This document shows positions 23,508 to 33,273 of a stretch of 64,000 bases of DNA, in pieces. The notes beneath the pieces were generated by a model that saw only the letters and a list, made by a program, of their open reading frames with translations, ran no database searches and was not told where the DNA came from. Source of the DNA: Nocardioides zeae (lineage in GTDB: Bacteria > Actinomycetota > Actinomycetes > Propionibacteriales > Nocardioidaceae); the NCBI RefSeq assembly GCF_010686755.1, contig NZ_JAAGXA010000004.1, positions 62,001-126,000 on the forward strand, in the 5' to 3' direction. Made by a program: the position numbers and the translations under genes. How positions within the stretch are numbered: position 1 is the stretch's first letter; the number at the start of each line of letters is the position of its first letter.

Positions 23508-25229
23508 TCAGCCGCGGAACGCCAGCCGGGTGGCCGCGACCTCCTCCACCAGCGACCGGGGCCGCCCGGCGACCGCGGCCAGGAACTCCTCGCGCCCGAG
23601 TCCGAGCACCACCGTCGGCTCGAGCGCCGTGACGGTCGCCGTGCGGGGGATGTCGTGGACCAGTGCGATCTCGCCGAAGTAGTCGCCCGCGCCCTGCTGG
23701 CGCAGCACCCGTCCCTCCTGGGTCACCTCCACGCGCCCGGAGGCGATGAGGAAGAACGTGTCGGCCGGGTCGCCCTCCCGCACCACCGCGACGCCGGACG
23801 GCACCTCCTCGCGCCGCAGGGACCGGGCCAGCGTCTCCTGCACCGCAGGGGCGAGGAGGCGGAACCAGGGCACCTCCTGCACCAGCGGCAACCCTGCCGG
23901 GGCCTCGAGACGGGCGTCCAGGCGCCGCATCCGCGGCACGCTGAGGGCAGCCACGGCCGCGACCGGGACCGCCACCACGACCAGCGACCACCGCACCCCG
24001 ACGAGCACGAGCAGGGGGGCCATGACGAGCGACCCGAGGGCCTGCGTGGCGATGTAGCAGGTGTCGAGGGCCCCGAACACCCGCGCCATGGTCGCCTCGG
24101 GGGTCATGCGCTGCACGATCGTGTCGAGGTTGACGTCGACCACCGGGTTGGCGGCTCCCACGACCACGAGGGCGACCACCAGCACCACCGGCGAGGGCCA
24201 GGCGGCGACCGCCAGCAGGGGCAGCGACCACAGCAGCACCCCGGCCGCCAGGTCACCGCCCAGCCGCTGGCGCGACGCGCGGGCCAGCGTCAGCAGTCCC
24301 CCGACGACCGCGCCGACGCCGAGCACCGCCTCGAGGAGCCCGACGCCCCCTGCGTCGGTGCCCAGCACCTCGACCGCGAGCACGACCAGGAACACCTTCG
24401 ACGCTCCCCCCACGAAGGTCTGGGCACACACCTGACCGGCGACGTTGCGGAGGTCCGGGTCCCGCCCGACGGTGGCGAACCCGGCGGTGAGCTCGCGCAG
24501 GAGGCCGGGCCCCGGCACGGGGTCGTCTCCCGGCTCGCCCGGGGCGTCGGGACGCCGACCGCCGCGTCGTACGCGGACGATGAGCAGCATCGACACGGCG
24601 AAGGTGACGACGTTGAGCGCCAGCACCGCCGGGACGCTGGCGACGAGCACGAGCATGCCTCCGAGCGCCGGACCGATGAAGACCGCGAGGCTCTCGAGGG
24701 TGCCGCTGGCCGCGTTCGCGGCCGACAGCTCACGGGGGTCGTCGGCGAGCGCCGGCATCCAGGCACGCTGCGCGGACCGGAAGGGCGCGGCGAAGATCCC
24801 CGCGAGCGTGGCCAGCACGTAGACGGGCCACGGGTCGTCCGCCCCGGTGACCAGGTACGCCGCGGCAGCACCGATCAACAGGGCCCGTAGCCCCGAGGTG
24901 ACGAGGAGGGCCGTGCGTCGGCTGACCCGGTCGCTGACGACCGCCGCCACCGGCGCCGTCACGGCGGCGGCCGCCAGTCGGACGGCGGTGAGCAGCGCGA
25001 CCGCGCTCGCCCCACCGACCGTGTAGGCCCAGACGGTCACGGCCGTGGCGCACGCGAAGTCACCGATGAGAGAGGTGACGAGGGCGAGCTGCACCCGCCG
25101 CAGGTCGGGGTTGCGGACGACCGCTGCGAGCGAGGTGCGCGTCTCGACCAGCACCGCTCCGACCGGCATGCGTCGCGACCGCCGACGTCCTCCGTCGTCG
25201 GGACGGCGGACCTCGTCCCCACCCACCAC
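23508..25229 (-). CDS. MFS transporter fused to a C-terminal cyclic-nucleotide-binding domain
   Basis: Protein of 573 residues. About 12 hydrophobic helices (30-430) resemble MFS exporters, with SDRVSRRTALLVTSGLRA in the loop-2 position. Residues about 440-570 form a cNMP-binding fold: REGDPADTFFLIASGRVEVTQ, then the phosphate-binding cassette YFGEIALVHDIPRTATV with the Glu and Arg that contact cyclic nucleotide. Transport may therefore be gated by cAMP. The start is the first of two GTG codons after GAGGAGG. It is divergent from an adenylate cyclase gene. Confidence 0.88.
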   Translation of the reverse strand: MVGGDEVRRPDDGGRRRSRRMPVGAVLVETRTSLAAVVRNPDLRRVQLALVTSLIGDFACATAVTVWAYTVGGASAVALLTAVRLAAAAVTAPVAAVVSDRVSRRTALLVTSGLRALLIGAAAAYLVTGADDPWPVYVLATLAGIFAAPFRSAQRAWMPALADDPRELSAANAASGTLESLAVFIGPALGGMLVLVASVPAVLALNVVTFAVSMLLIVRVRRGGRRPDAPGEPGDDPVPGPGLLRELTAGFATVGRDPDLRNVAGQVCAQTFVGGASKVFLVVLAVEVLGTDAGGVGLLEAVLGVGAVVGGLLTLARASRQRLGGDLAAGVLLWSLPLLAVAAWPSPVVLVVALVVVGAANPVVDVNLDTIVQRMTPEATMARVFGALDTCYIATQALGSLVMAPLLVLVGVRWSLVVVAVPVAAVAALSVPRMRRLDARLEAPAGLPLVQEVPWFRLLAPAVQETLARSLRREEVPSGVAVVREGDPADTFFLIASGRVEVTQEGRVLRQQGAGDYFGEIALVHDIPRTATVTALEPTVVLGLGREEFLAAVAGRPRSLVEEVAATRLAFRG

Positions 25230-25364
25230 TGCGACGTCCCTCCTCGGTCGAGGGCCGCACGGTCCTCGTCGTGCACATTAGAGACATCTCCGGGGTAACG
25301 AAGGCGAATCGCGCATATGCTCGCGGCGCGGTCCGCCCGGCCGCCCGACGTGGGGAGGACACCG

Positions 25365-28300
25365 GTGGTCTGCTCGTCGTGCGCGTCGCCCCTGCTCCCC
25401 GGCGCCCGCTTCTGCGCCGGGTGCGGGACGCCGGCGCCGCCGGCCTGCGCCTCCTGCACCGGTGTGCTGCCCCCCGGCGCCCGCTTCTGCCCCGCGTGCG
25501 GGCGGGAGGTCGACGACCGGCTCACGCCGCTCACGCCCGGCCCGCCCGCCACCCCCGCCGCGCCCGTGGCGCAGCGGCGGGTCGTCTCGGTGCTCTTCTG
25601 CGACCTCGTCGGGTTCACGGGCCTGGCCGCGCTGAGGGACCCGGAGGAGGTGCGTGAGCTGCTGACGGCGTACTTCGACCGGGCCCAGGAGATCGTCGCG
25701 CGCTACGGCGGGACGATCGAGAAGTTCATCGGCGACGCCGTCATGGCGGTCTGGGGTGTCCCGACGGCGCACGAGGACGACGCGGAGCGGTCCGTGCGCG
25801 CCGGTCTGGACCTCGTGGACGCCGTGGCCCGGCTGGGCGAGGACCTGGGCGTCCCCGCCCTGGCCCTGCGGGTCGGCATCGTCACCGACGAGGTCGCCGT
25901 CACCGTGGGCGCCGTCGGGCAGGGCATGGTCGCCGGCGACCCGGTCAACGTCGCCGCCCGCGTGCAGGCCGCGGCGACCCCGGGAACCGTGTGGTGCGAC
26001 CACGCCACCGCGCGGCTCGTGGCGAGCACCTTCGACGTCCGCGACGCGGGCGACCACGACCTCAAGGGGAAGGCCGAGCCCGTGCGCCTGCACGCGGTCG
26101 CCGGCGCGACCCCCACCGCGACGGGGCTCGACCGGCTGGACGTCCCGCTCGTCGGGCGCGGCCGCGACCTCGCCCTGCTCCAGCAGCTCCTCCACGCGGC
26201 CGTGGAGGAGGGGCGTCCGCGGATGGCCGTCGTCACGGGGGCCGCGGGCATCGGCAAGTCACGGATCGCCCGCGAGCTCGAGGCCTACGTCGACGGCCTC
26301 CCCCAGCCGGTGCTGTGGCACGGGGGACGCTGCGTCTCGTACGGCGACGGCGTCGCCTTCTCCGCCCTGAGCGCCGCCGTGCGGGTGCGCGCGGGGATCG
26401 GCGACGACGACGGCCCCGAGGAGGCGCGCGAGCGACTGCACACGGTGCTCGCGGACCTCGTGCCGGACGTCACCGAGCGACGATGGATGGAGGCGCACCT
26501 GCTGCGGCTGCTCGGTCTGCCGGCGCAGGGCGACGAGCTCGCCGACACCGGGCGTGACGACCGGTTCGCCGCCTGGGTCCTCTGGTTCGAGCGGCTCTCC
26601 GAGCGCCACCGCGCGCCCGTCGTGTGGATCGTCGAGGACGCCCACCACGCCGACGCGGGGTTCCTCGACTTCGTCGGTCACCTCGTCGCCCGGGGGCGCT
26701 TCCCCGGGTTCGTCGTCGTGCTGGCCCGGCCCGAGCTGCTCGAGGCGCGCCCGCGCCTCGCGACCCACGGACGCACCGCGGTGCTCAACCTCGAACGGCT
26801 GTCCCCGGAGCAGCTGCGCACGATCGTCGACGAGCTCGTCGCCGCCCTGCCCGAGGCGGTGGCCGACCTGCTCGTGCACCGCTCGGAGGGTCTCCCGCTC
26901 TTCACGGTCGAGATGGTGCGCGCGCTGCACGACCAGGACTTCCTCGAGCCGAGCGGGCAGGCCCAGCGGCCCCCGCTGCGCTGGTGCGCCGCTGCCGACT
27001 CCACCGCGGTGGAGTCGATGCGCGCTCCCACCAGCCTCCAGCTCCTCGTCGCGAGTCGTCTCGACCTCCTCGCCCCTGCGCCACGACGGATCGTCGACGC
27101 CGCCGCGGTGCTGGGGCAGACGTTCACCCTCGCCGGGTTGTGCGCGCTGACGGGAGCGGAGGCACCGGAGGTGGAGGCCCACGTGGCCGACCTCTGCGCG
27201 CGCGAGCTGTTCGTGCGCGTGACGGACCGTCTCAGCGCCGACCACGGCCGGATCGCGTTCGTGCAACCGACCGTGCGGGTCGTGGCCTACGAGGGCCAGG
27301 CCCGGCGCGATCGGGCCGATCTCCACCTGGCTGCCGTGCGGCACCTCGAGGCGGTGCCCGGAGCGCACGGCGAGCTGGGGGCCGTGATCGTGCAGCACCT
27401 CCTCGACGCCCACGCCCTGCTGCCCGCGGCCGACCCGCGTCGCGACGGGCTCGGGACGAGGCTGGTGGCGTGGCTGGCCACCGCGATGGCCCAGGCCGCG
27501 GAGATGGGAGCGGCGCAGGAGGTCCTGCACCTCGGTGACCAGCTGCTGACGCACGCCGACGGTCTCACGGTCCCCGCCGTGCGCGCGCGCATCGCGATGG
27601 CCGAGGCGGCCACCGACCTCGCGCGGCTCGACCTCGTCGTGGACGTGCTCGCGCCGGTGCTCGCCACGCCCGTCCCGGGCGCCGCCACCCCCGACGACCG
27701 AGCCCGCTCGGCGGCGCTCGCGAGCCGTGCCCACGGCCTGCGCGGCGACGTGGAGGCCCAGGGCGCGGCGCTCCGGCCGTTCCTGGGACCCGATGGACTC
27801 GAGCGCGTGGGGCCCGGAGCCGCCGCCACGCTCTGCGTGCAGGCGGTGCTGTGGCACGAGGGACGCGCGGACTGGTCGGCCGCGCTCGTGTGGCGCGACC
27901 TGATGCTGACCCACGCCGAGCGGAGCGGGCAGCCGCCCGTCGTGGCCGTGGCGCTGTGCACCGCTGCCCAGTCCGTGAGCCTCCGGGGCCAGCACCTCGT
28001 GGCCCGGGAGCTGCGCCGCCTCGCCGTGGACTACGCCCGCACGCACCACCTGACCGCGCAGCTGACCCACAGCCTGCTGGTGGCGCTCGCGTTCGGCATC
28101 GCCGACGACGTCGCACAGGCGGTGGCCGTCGGCGAGGAGGCCGTCACCACGGCGGGCCGCGCGGGCGGCCGGCCGATGCTCGAGCAGATCGTGTCCAACC
28201 AGGTGCTGGCCCTCCGTCTGGCGGGGCGCTGGACAGAGCTCGACGCCCTCGCCGAGGCACATCCCGACCTCGAGGACCACGTCGCCGCCATGATGACGCG

Positions 28301-28814
28301 GGTGCAGCGGGCGCTCGCCGCGGACACCCGGGGGCGGTCGGCGGAGGCGCTCGGGCACCTCGACGCCCCGGTCCGGGACGACCTCGACGGCTACGACCGG
28401 CTGTGGCTCGACGCGACGCTCGCCCTGCAGGCCCACCTCGAGGGGCGCCGCTCCGAGGCGCTCGACCGGGCCGAGCAGCTCTGCGCCCTCGCCCTGCACC
28501 ACTGCGGTCTCGTCGACGACTACCCGCACCACCTCACGATGGTCGCCCCGTGGTTCCTCGAGGCGGGTGAGCACGACCGCCTCCGTGCCCTGCTCGCGCC
28601 GGTGCTCGACGAGCCCGGCCTCACGCCGCTGCTGCGGGCGCAGGCGCTGTGGTTGCGGGCCGCCCTCGAGGACGCCGACCCCGCCTCCGCGCTCGACGCG
28701 CGGGCCGTCGACGCGCTCTTCGACCAGGCGGTGGAGGCGCTCGCGGCGGTGGGCGCCGCCGCCGACCTCACCCGAGCCGACGCCGCTCGCCGGGCCCGCC
28801 GCGCCCGCGCCTGA
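25365..28814 (+). CDS. Class III adenylate cyclase with AAA/NTPase and TPR-like regions
   Basis: Protein of about 1149 residues. Two zinc ribbons (CSSC..CAGCG, CASC..CPACG) lead a class III cyclase domain with all key residues: first metal Asp in LFCDLVGFTG, Lys and second Asp in EKFIGDAVMAVWG, and Asn/Arg in NVAARV. An AAA-type ATPase follows (Walker A GAAGIGKS, Walker B-like VWIVEDAHH), then several hundred residues of helical TPR-like repeats. It makes cAMP and is probably a signal-transducing NTPase. GTG 25365 follows GGGGAGG (25352-25358); an ATG at 25317 would add 16 residues. Confidence 0.88.
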   Translation: MVCSSCASPLLPGARFCAGCGTPAPPACASCTGVLPPGARFCPACGREVDDRLTPLTPGPPATPAAPVAQRRVVSVLFCDLVGFTGLAALRDPEEVRELLTAYFDRAQEIVARYGGTIEKFIGDAVMAVWGVPTAHEDDAERSVRAGLDLVDAVARLGEDLGVPALALRVGIVTDEVAVTVGAVGQGMVAGDPVNVAARVQAAATPGTVWCDHATARLVASTFDVRDAGDHDLKGKAEPVRLHAVAGATPTATGLDRLDVPLVGRGRDLALLQQLLHAAVEEGRPRMAVVTGAAGIGKSRIARELEAYVDGLPQPVLWHGGRCVSYGDGVAFSALSAAVRVRAGIGDDDGPEEARERLHTVLADLVPDVTERRWMEAHLLRLLGLPAQGDELADTGRDDRFAAWVLWFERLSERHRAPVVWIVEDAHHADAGFLDFVGHLVARGRFPGFVVVLARPELLEARPRLATHGRTAVLNLERLSPEQLRTIVDELVAALPEAVADLLVHRSEGLPLFTVEMVRALHDQDFLEPSGQAQRPPLRWCAAADSTAVESMRAPTSLQLLVASRLDLLAPAPRRIVDAAAVLGQTFTLAGLCALTGAEAPEVEAHVADLCARELFVRVTDRLSADHGRIAFVQPTVRVVAYEGQARRDRADLHLAAVRHLEAVPGAHGELGAVIVQHLLDAHALLPAADPRRDGLGTRLVAWLATAMAQAAEMGAAQEVLHLGDQLLTHADGLTVPAVRARIAMAEAATDLARLDLVVDVLAPVLATPVPGAATPDDRARSAALASRAHGLRGDVEAQGAALRPFLGPDGLERVGPGAAATLCVQAVLWHEGRADWSAALVWRDLMLTHAERSGQPPVVAVALCTAAQSVSLRGQHLVARELRRLAVDYARTHHLTAQLTHSLLVALAFGIADDVAQAVAVGEEAVTTAGRAGGRPMLEQIVSNQVLALRLAGRWTELDALAEAHPDLEDHVAAMMTRVQRALAADTRGRSAEALGHLDAPVRDDLDGYDRLWLDATLALQAHLEGRRSEALDRAEQLCALALHHCGLVDDYPHHLTMVAPWFLEAGEHDRLRALLAPVLDEPGLTPLLRAQALWLRAALEDADPASALDARAVDALFDQAVEALAAVGAAADLTRADAARRARRARA

Positions 28815-28824
28815 GCCCCACCCC

Positions 28825-28850
28825 CGTCAGGCCACCCCAGCGGCCTGACG
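28825..28850. terminator. Hairpin between convergent cyclase and glycosyltransferase genes
   Basis: Perfect 9-bp arms CGTCAGGCC/GGCCTGACG with an 8-nt loop span the stop codon of the minus-strand gene, 10 bp after the cyclase stop. Confidence 0.65.
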
Positions 28851-30143
28851 GCGGCGCACCTGCTCCTCGACGTCGTCGACGAACCCCACCGGTCCCGGCG
28901 ACGTCGCGATGGCGTCCCCGATGGCGCGGCTGGCGCGGGCGTACGACGGGTCGCCCAGGATCCGCTGCACCGCGGCGCGCACCTGCGCGACCGTCGGCGT
29001 GCTCGTGCCCAGCCGGATCCCGGCCCCCGACCACGCGACCCGCGCCGAGGTCTCCACCTTGTCCTCGGAGTCACCGGCGACCACGATCGGGACGCCGTGC
29101 TGGAGGGCGTGGTGCAGCCCGCCGTACCCGCCGTTGGTCACCAGCACGTCGGTGAGCGGCAGCAGCTTGTCGTAGGGCAGGAACTCGCCGACGTGCAGAC
29201 GCTCGGGCCGCGGGGCGAGGCCGGCCAGGTCGTCCGTCAGCGCGGCGACGGGCCGACCTCCGGTGGTGACGACGACGTCGACGTCGAGGTCGGCGAGGGC
29301 CTCGACCGTCGGCCGCACCAGCTCGGTGAAGTCGGTGTTCGCGACCGTCCCCTGCGTGACGTGGACGACCGGCCGGTGCTTGCCGAGCTCCGCGAACCAC
29401 GGCGGCGCCTCGAGCCCGCTGCGCTCGACGCGGGTCATGGGGCCGTAGTACCGCAGCGACTCCGGCGCGTCGCTGCGCGGGAACTCGAACGCCGGGACGG
29501 TGAACTGCGCGTGGAGGTCCGCGCTCCGCAGGACGTCCATGAAGAACCGGCCGCGCAGGCCCGGCGCCCCCATGTCGGCGAGCATCCGGTCGGCCGCCCG
29601 GTGCACGGGGCGCAGGACGAGCCGGGTCGCGACGGCGGTGAGCACCGCGTTGCGCACCCGGTTCGGCACGGTGCGCCGCAGCGGGGTGATCCCGAGCCCG
29701 TACGGCGGCGTGTCCCGGCTCGACAGCCCGAGCGGGATGATCCCGCACATCGCGACGAAGGGCCGCTCCGCGGGGGCCAGCCGGTGCAGGGCCTGCACCC
29801 CGACGAAGGTCGGCTCGTGCAGCACCACGTCGGTCGGTTCCTCCGCGAGCAGGGCGAGCAGTGCCTGGCCGGCCAGCGGCGCCGGCGCGAAGAACGCCTG
29901 CTCGACCCCGGAGTTGATGGCGTCGCGGCCGCGCTTGCGATCGCCGGCGCCGAGCTCGTCGAGGGTGTCGGCCTCGGGCGGGAGCGGCACGAAGTCGACC
30001 CCCGCCGCGCGCACCATCGAGGCGTAGCGCGCACCCGTCAGCATCCGCACCCGCCACCCGCGCGCCTGGAGCTCGGCGGCGACGACGAGGAGAGGGCGCA
30101 CGTGGCCCTCGGCCGGCATGCTGCAGATGACGGCAGTGGACAC
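28827..30143 (-). CDS. MGT-type glycosyltransferase (GT1 family, GT-B fold)
   Basis: Protein of 438 residues. The N-terminal acceptor domain begins STAVICSMPAEGHVRPLL. The C-terminal donor domain has the GT1 nucleotide-sugar signature region (VTTGGRPVAAL, VGEFLPYDKLLPLTDVLVTNGGYGGLHHALQHGVPIVVAG). Such enzymes glycosylate macrolides, drugs or other small molecules. The GTG start follows GGGAGG. The TetR regulator next door, with shared direct repeats between, suggests induction by the acceptor compound. Confidence 0.88.
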   Translation of the reverse strand: MSTAVICSMPAEGHVRPLLVVAAELQARGWRVRMLTGARYASMVRAAGVDFVPLPPEADTLDELGAGDRKRGRDAINSGVEQAFFAPAPLAGQALLALLAEEPTDVVLHEPTFVGVQALHRLAPAERPFVAMCGIIPLGLSSRDTPPYGLGITPLRRTVPNRVRNAVLTAVATRLVLRPVHRAADRMLADMGAPGLRGRFFMDVLRSADLHAQFTVPAFEFPRSDAPESLRYYGPMTRVERSGLEAPPWFAELGKHRPVVHVTQGTVANTDFTELVRPTVEALADLDVDVVVTTGGRPVAALTDDLAGLAPRPERLHVGEFLPYDKLLPLTDVLVTNGGYGGLHHALQHGVPIVVAGDSEDKVETSARVAWSGAGIRLGTSTPTVAQVRAAVQRILGDPSYARASRAIGDAIATSPGPVGFVDDVEEQVRRRQAAGVA

Positions 30144-30162
30144 GGGGCCTCCCGATGACGAG

Positions 30163-30196
30163 CGATAATTCGATACCCCGATAGGGCTTTCGATAC
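30163..30196. promoter_or_regulatory. Probable TetR operator with four CGATA repeats
   Basis: CGATA occurs at 30163, 30171, 30179 and 30191. Within this, TTCGATAC is repeated exactly at 30169-30176 and 30189-30196, 20 bp apart (two helical turns). It lies in the 71-bp divergent region between the glycosyltransferase and tetR. Confidence 0.6.
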
Positions 30197-30214
30197 ACAG
30201 CGTAGCCTTCCCCT

Positions 30215-30856
30215 GTGCCCGAGGGGAAGAAGCGGTCCTACGACAACTCCCGTCGCAGCGCCCAGGCCAGGCTGACACGGACCGAGGTCTACCGGGCGGC
30301 GTTCCGGCTCTTCGGCGAGCAGGGGTACGCAGCCACCTCCCTCCCCCAGATCGCCGCCGCCGCCGGCGTGTCCGTCGAGACGGTGCGCAAGATGGGCCCC
30401 AAGAGCGGTCTGCTCGGCGGCGCGCGCGAGGTCGCCGTCTTCGACGAGAGCGGCGTCGACGACATGCTCGACACCACCTTCCTCCGCGAGGTCGCCGCGC
30501 AGCAGGACCTCGCCGGCGCGGTCGACGTGCTCGTCGACTTCTACGCCACGTCCAACCAGCGCGCGGCGGCGTTCTGGCAGGCCTGGCGCGCCGCTGCGGC
30601 CGGCGACCCGGTCGTGGCCGCCGCCTGGGAGCGCGAGATGGCGTCGGCGCACGGGGGGTTCCGCACGGGCATCGAGTACGCCGCGGGGCGCGGCTGGCTC
30701 CGCCAGGACGTGTCGGTCGAGGAGCTCGCCGCCACGCTCTGGGTGCTCGCCGCCAGCGAGACCTACACGCGCCTCACGGTCGACGCCGGCCTCACCGACG
30801 AGGACTACCGCGCGTGGCTGCGTCGGATGCTCCTCGAGCAGCTCGCGCCGCGCTGA
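30215..30856 (+). CDS. TetR family transcriptional regulator
   Basis: Protein of 213 residues. The basic N-terminus leads a TetR helix-turn-helix (about 20-66: EVYRAAFRLFGEQGYAATSLPQIAAAAGVSVETVRKMGPKSGLL). The usual Tyr-x-His/Phe after the recognition helix is replaced by KMGPK. The remainder is a helical ligand domain. It probably represses the divergent glycosyltransferase through the CGATA repeats between them. Confidence 0.87.
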   Translation: MPEGKKRSYDNSRRSAQARLTRTEVYRAAFRLFGEQGYAATSLPQIAAAAGVSVETVRKMGPKSGLLGGAREVAVFDESGVDDMLDTTFLREVAAQQDLAGAVDVLVDFYATSNQRAAAFWQAWRAAAAGDPVVAAAWEREMASAHGGFRTGIEYAAGRGWLRQDVSVEELAATLWVLAASETYTRLTVDAGLTDEDYRAWLRRMLLEQLAPR

Positions 30857-30875
30857 GCCGGCAGGCGCGACTGCA

Positions 30876-31658
30876 CTAAGCCCGCACGCGGGTCACCGTC
30901 GGTCCGGCGTCCACGAGGAACGCGTCGCCGCTGCTCGCCGCGATCCGCCCCTCGACGAGGTCCCACGTCGCCGACGCGACCTCCGCGGCGGTCGTCAGCC
31001 GACCGCTCGGTGCGAAGCCGGCAGCGAACCCCGCCTTGTCGTCCGGGGCGCCACCGGTCAGCCGGTCGACCATCGGCGTGTCGATGACCCAGGGACAGAT
31101 CGTGTAGACCGCGATCCCGACCTCGGCGAGCAACGGCGCCGCGCTCCGCCCGGCGGCGACGACGCCCGCCTTCGCCGCGGCGTACGGCACCGCGATGGGC
31201 ACGGCCAGCGCCGTGCCCACGAAGGAAGCCGTGTTCACCACCACCCCGCCGCTGCGCAGGTGGTCCGCCGCGTGGCGCAGGCCCGAGAGCACGCCGAGGA
31301 GGTTGACGTCGAGCACCTCCCGCAGTGCAGCCTCGCCCCAGGTCGACAGGGGCCCGATCGGACCCTCGGTGCCGGCGTTCGAGAACCAGAGGTCGAGCGG
31401 CCCGTCCGCGCTCGCCCGCTCGGCGAGCCGCCGGACCTCGGCATCGACGGCGACGTCCGTGGCCACGAACTCGGCACGGCCTCCGCGGGCCGTGACCTCC
31501 TGCACGACGTCGGCCCCCCGCCGCTCGTCGCGCCCGGCCACGACCACCCGCACACCCTCCTGCCCCAACCGCACGGCGAGTGCGCGGCCGATGCCGCTGG
31601 TGCCACCCGTGACCACGGCCGTCCGGCCGCCCTGCTGCTCCCCCACGTCCGACCCCAT
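30876..31658 (-). CDS. Short-chain dehydrogenase/reductase
   Basis: Protein of 260 residues. The NAD(P) motif is TGGTSGIGRALAVRLG. The ATDVAVD strand, the NAG segment (FSNAGTEGPIG), the catalytic Ser in NTASFVG and Tyr-x3-Lys (PYAAAKAGV) follow, so the active site is intact. The substrate is unknown. It is convergent with tetR. A perfect hairpin and about 120 bp of spacer separate it from the SulP gene upstream. Confidence 0.87.
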   Translation of the reverse strand: MGSDVGEQQGGRTAVVTGGTSGIGRALAVRLGQEGVRVVVAGRDERRGADVVQEVTARGGRAEFVATDVAVDAEVRRLAERASADGPLDLWFSNAGTEGPIGPLSTWGEAALREVLDVNLLGVLSGLRHAADHLRSGGVVVNTASFVGTALAVPIAVPYAAAKAGVVAAGRSAAPLLAEVGIAVYTICPWVIDTPMVDRLTGGAPDDKAGFAAGFAPSGRLTTAAEVASATWDLVEGRIAASSGDAFLVDAGPTVTRVRA

Positions 31659-31684
31659 GCTCGACCCCTGGCTCTCGTCAGCGC

Positions 31685-31703
31685 GGACCGTCAGCGACGG
31701 TCC
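31685..31703. terminator. Small perfect hairpin between SulP and SDR genes
   Basis: Arms GGACCGTC/GACGGTCC with a 3-nt loop lie 80 bp after the SulP stop on the minus strand. It could end the SulP transcript or sit in the SDR leader. Confidence 0.4.
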
Positions 31704-31782
31704 GGGTACCTCAGCGGCACGCGGTGATCATATTCGAGACCCGACTGGGGTATCTGAATTTTCGACGACCCCGCGTGTCGCC

Positions 31783-33273
31783 TCAGTGCTCCCCCAGCCG
31801 CCCGGACAGCCGCTCGTGCCGGTCGGCGCTCGCGCCGTCGAGCCCGACGATCTCCACGACGGTCCCGCGTCGCTCGTACTTCGTCGTGATCGCGTCCAGC
31901 GCCGCCACCGACGAGGCGTCCCAGACGCGGGCGGCGCTGAGGTCGATGACGACCCGCGCGGGGTCCTCCGCGTAGGCGAACTGCGTCGTGAGGTCGTTGC
32001 TGGAGGCGAAGAACAGCTCGCCGGTGACCCGGTACGACGCCGTACCGCCCTCGACGGCCCGCTCGGTCTGCGTCAGGTGGGCGACGCGGCGCGCGAAGAG
32101 CACCATCGCCACCAGCACGCCGACGCCCACGCCGATCGCGAGGTTGTGGGTCCAGACCGTGACCACCACGGTCGCCACCATGACGGCGGTCTCCGACCGC
32201 GGCATCCGGCGCAGCGTCGCGGGCCGGATGCTGTGCCAGTCGAAGGTGCCGACCGAGACCATGATCATCACCGCCACGAGCGCCGCCATCGGGATGAGCG
32301 CCACGACGTCGCCGAAGCCGACGACCAGCACGAGCAGGAAGACGCCCGCGAGGAAGGTCGAGAGCCGCGTGCGAGCGCCCGAGACCTTCACGTTGATCAT
32401 CGTCTGCCCGATCATCGCGCAGCCGCCCATGCCGCCGAAGAAGCCGGTGACGATGTTCGCCGCACCCTGGCCCCACGCCTCGCGGGTCTTGTCGGAGCCG
32501 GTGTCGGTGATGTCGTCGACGAGCTTCGCGGTGAGCAGCGACTCCAGCAGGCCGACGAGGGCCATGGCCAACGCGTAGGGCGCGATGATCTCGAGCGTGG
32601 CCAGCGTCCACGGCACGTCGGGCACGAACCACGACGGCAGGCTCTCGGGCAGCCGGCCCTGGTCGCCGACGTCGGGCACCGCGACCGAGCCGACGACGGC
32701 GAAGGCCGTCAGCGCGACGATCGCGACGAGCGGCGCGGGCACCACCGAGCTCACGCGCGGCAGCCCCACGATGACGGCGATGCCGACGGCCGTCATCGGG
32801 TAGACGGCCCACGGCACGTCGACGAGGTGCTCCAGCTGCGCGACGAAGATGAGGATCGCCAGCGCGTTGACGAACCCGACCATGACCGACCGGGGGATGA
32901 AGCGCATCAGCCGCGCCACCCCCAGAAGCGCGAGCACGACCTGGAGCGCACCGCCGAGCAGCACGGTCGCGATGAGGTAGTCGTAGCCGTGGTCCCGCAT
33001 CACCGGCGCGATGACCAGCGCGACAGCGCCTGTCGCGGCCGAGATCATCGCGGGTCGGCCCCCGAGGAACGAGATCGCGACGGCCATGGTGAACGACGCG
33101 AACAGCCCGACCCGCGGGTCCACGCCCGCGATGATCGAGAACGCGATCGCCTCGGGGATGAGCGCCAGCGCCACGACGAGACCGGCGAGCACCTCGGTGC
33201 GGAGCAGGCGGGGCGAGCACAGCGCGGCGCGCACGGTGGGCGTGCCGCCGGTGGGTACGGGCGCGTTCGACAC
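31783..33273 (-). CDS. SulP family anion transporter with STAS domain
   Basis: Protein of 496 residues with 11-14 hydrophobic helices. It has the SulP signatures ALIPEAIAFSIIAGVDPRVGLF, GGMGGCAMIGQTMINVKV and RTRLSTFLAGVFLL. A short C-terminal STAS domain begins near residue 410, with FASSNDLTTQF and the VVIDLSAARVWDASSV strand. The family carries sulfate, bicarbonate or other anions; specificity cannot be told. The GTG start overlaps nothing upstream. It is divergent from the MerR regulator. Confidence 0.9.
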   Translation of the reverse strand: MSNAPVPTGGTPTVRAALCSPRLLRTEVLAGLVVALALIPEAIAFSIIAGVDPRVGLFASFTMAVAISFLGGRPAMISAATGAVALVIAPVMRDHGYDYLIATVLLGGALQVVLALLGVARLMRFIPRSVMVGFVNALAILIFVAQLEHLVDVPWAVYPMTAVGIAVIVGLPRVSSVVPAPLVAIVALTAFAVVGSVAVPDVGDQGRLPESLPSWFVPDVPWTLATLEIIAPYALAMALVGLLESLLTAKLVDDITDTGSDKTREAWGQGAANIVTGFFGGMGGCAMIGQTMINVKVSGARTRLSTFLAGVFLLVLVVGFGDVVALIPMAALVAVMIMVSVGTFDWHSIRPATLRRMPRSETAVMVATVVVTVWTHNLAIGVGVGVLVAMVLFARRVAHLTQTERAVEGGTASYRVTGELFFASSNDLTTQFAYAEDPARVVIDLSAARVWDASSVAALDAITTKYERRGTVVEIVGLDGASADRHERLSGRLGEH

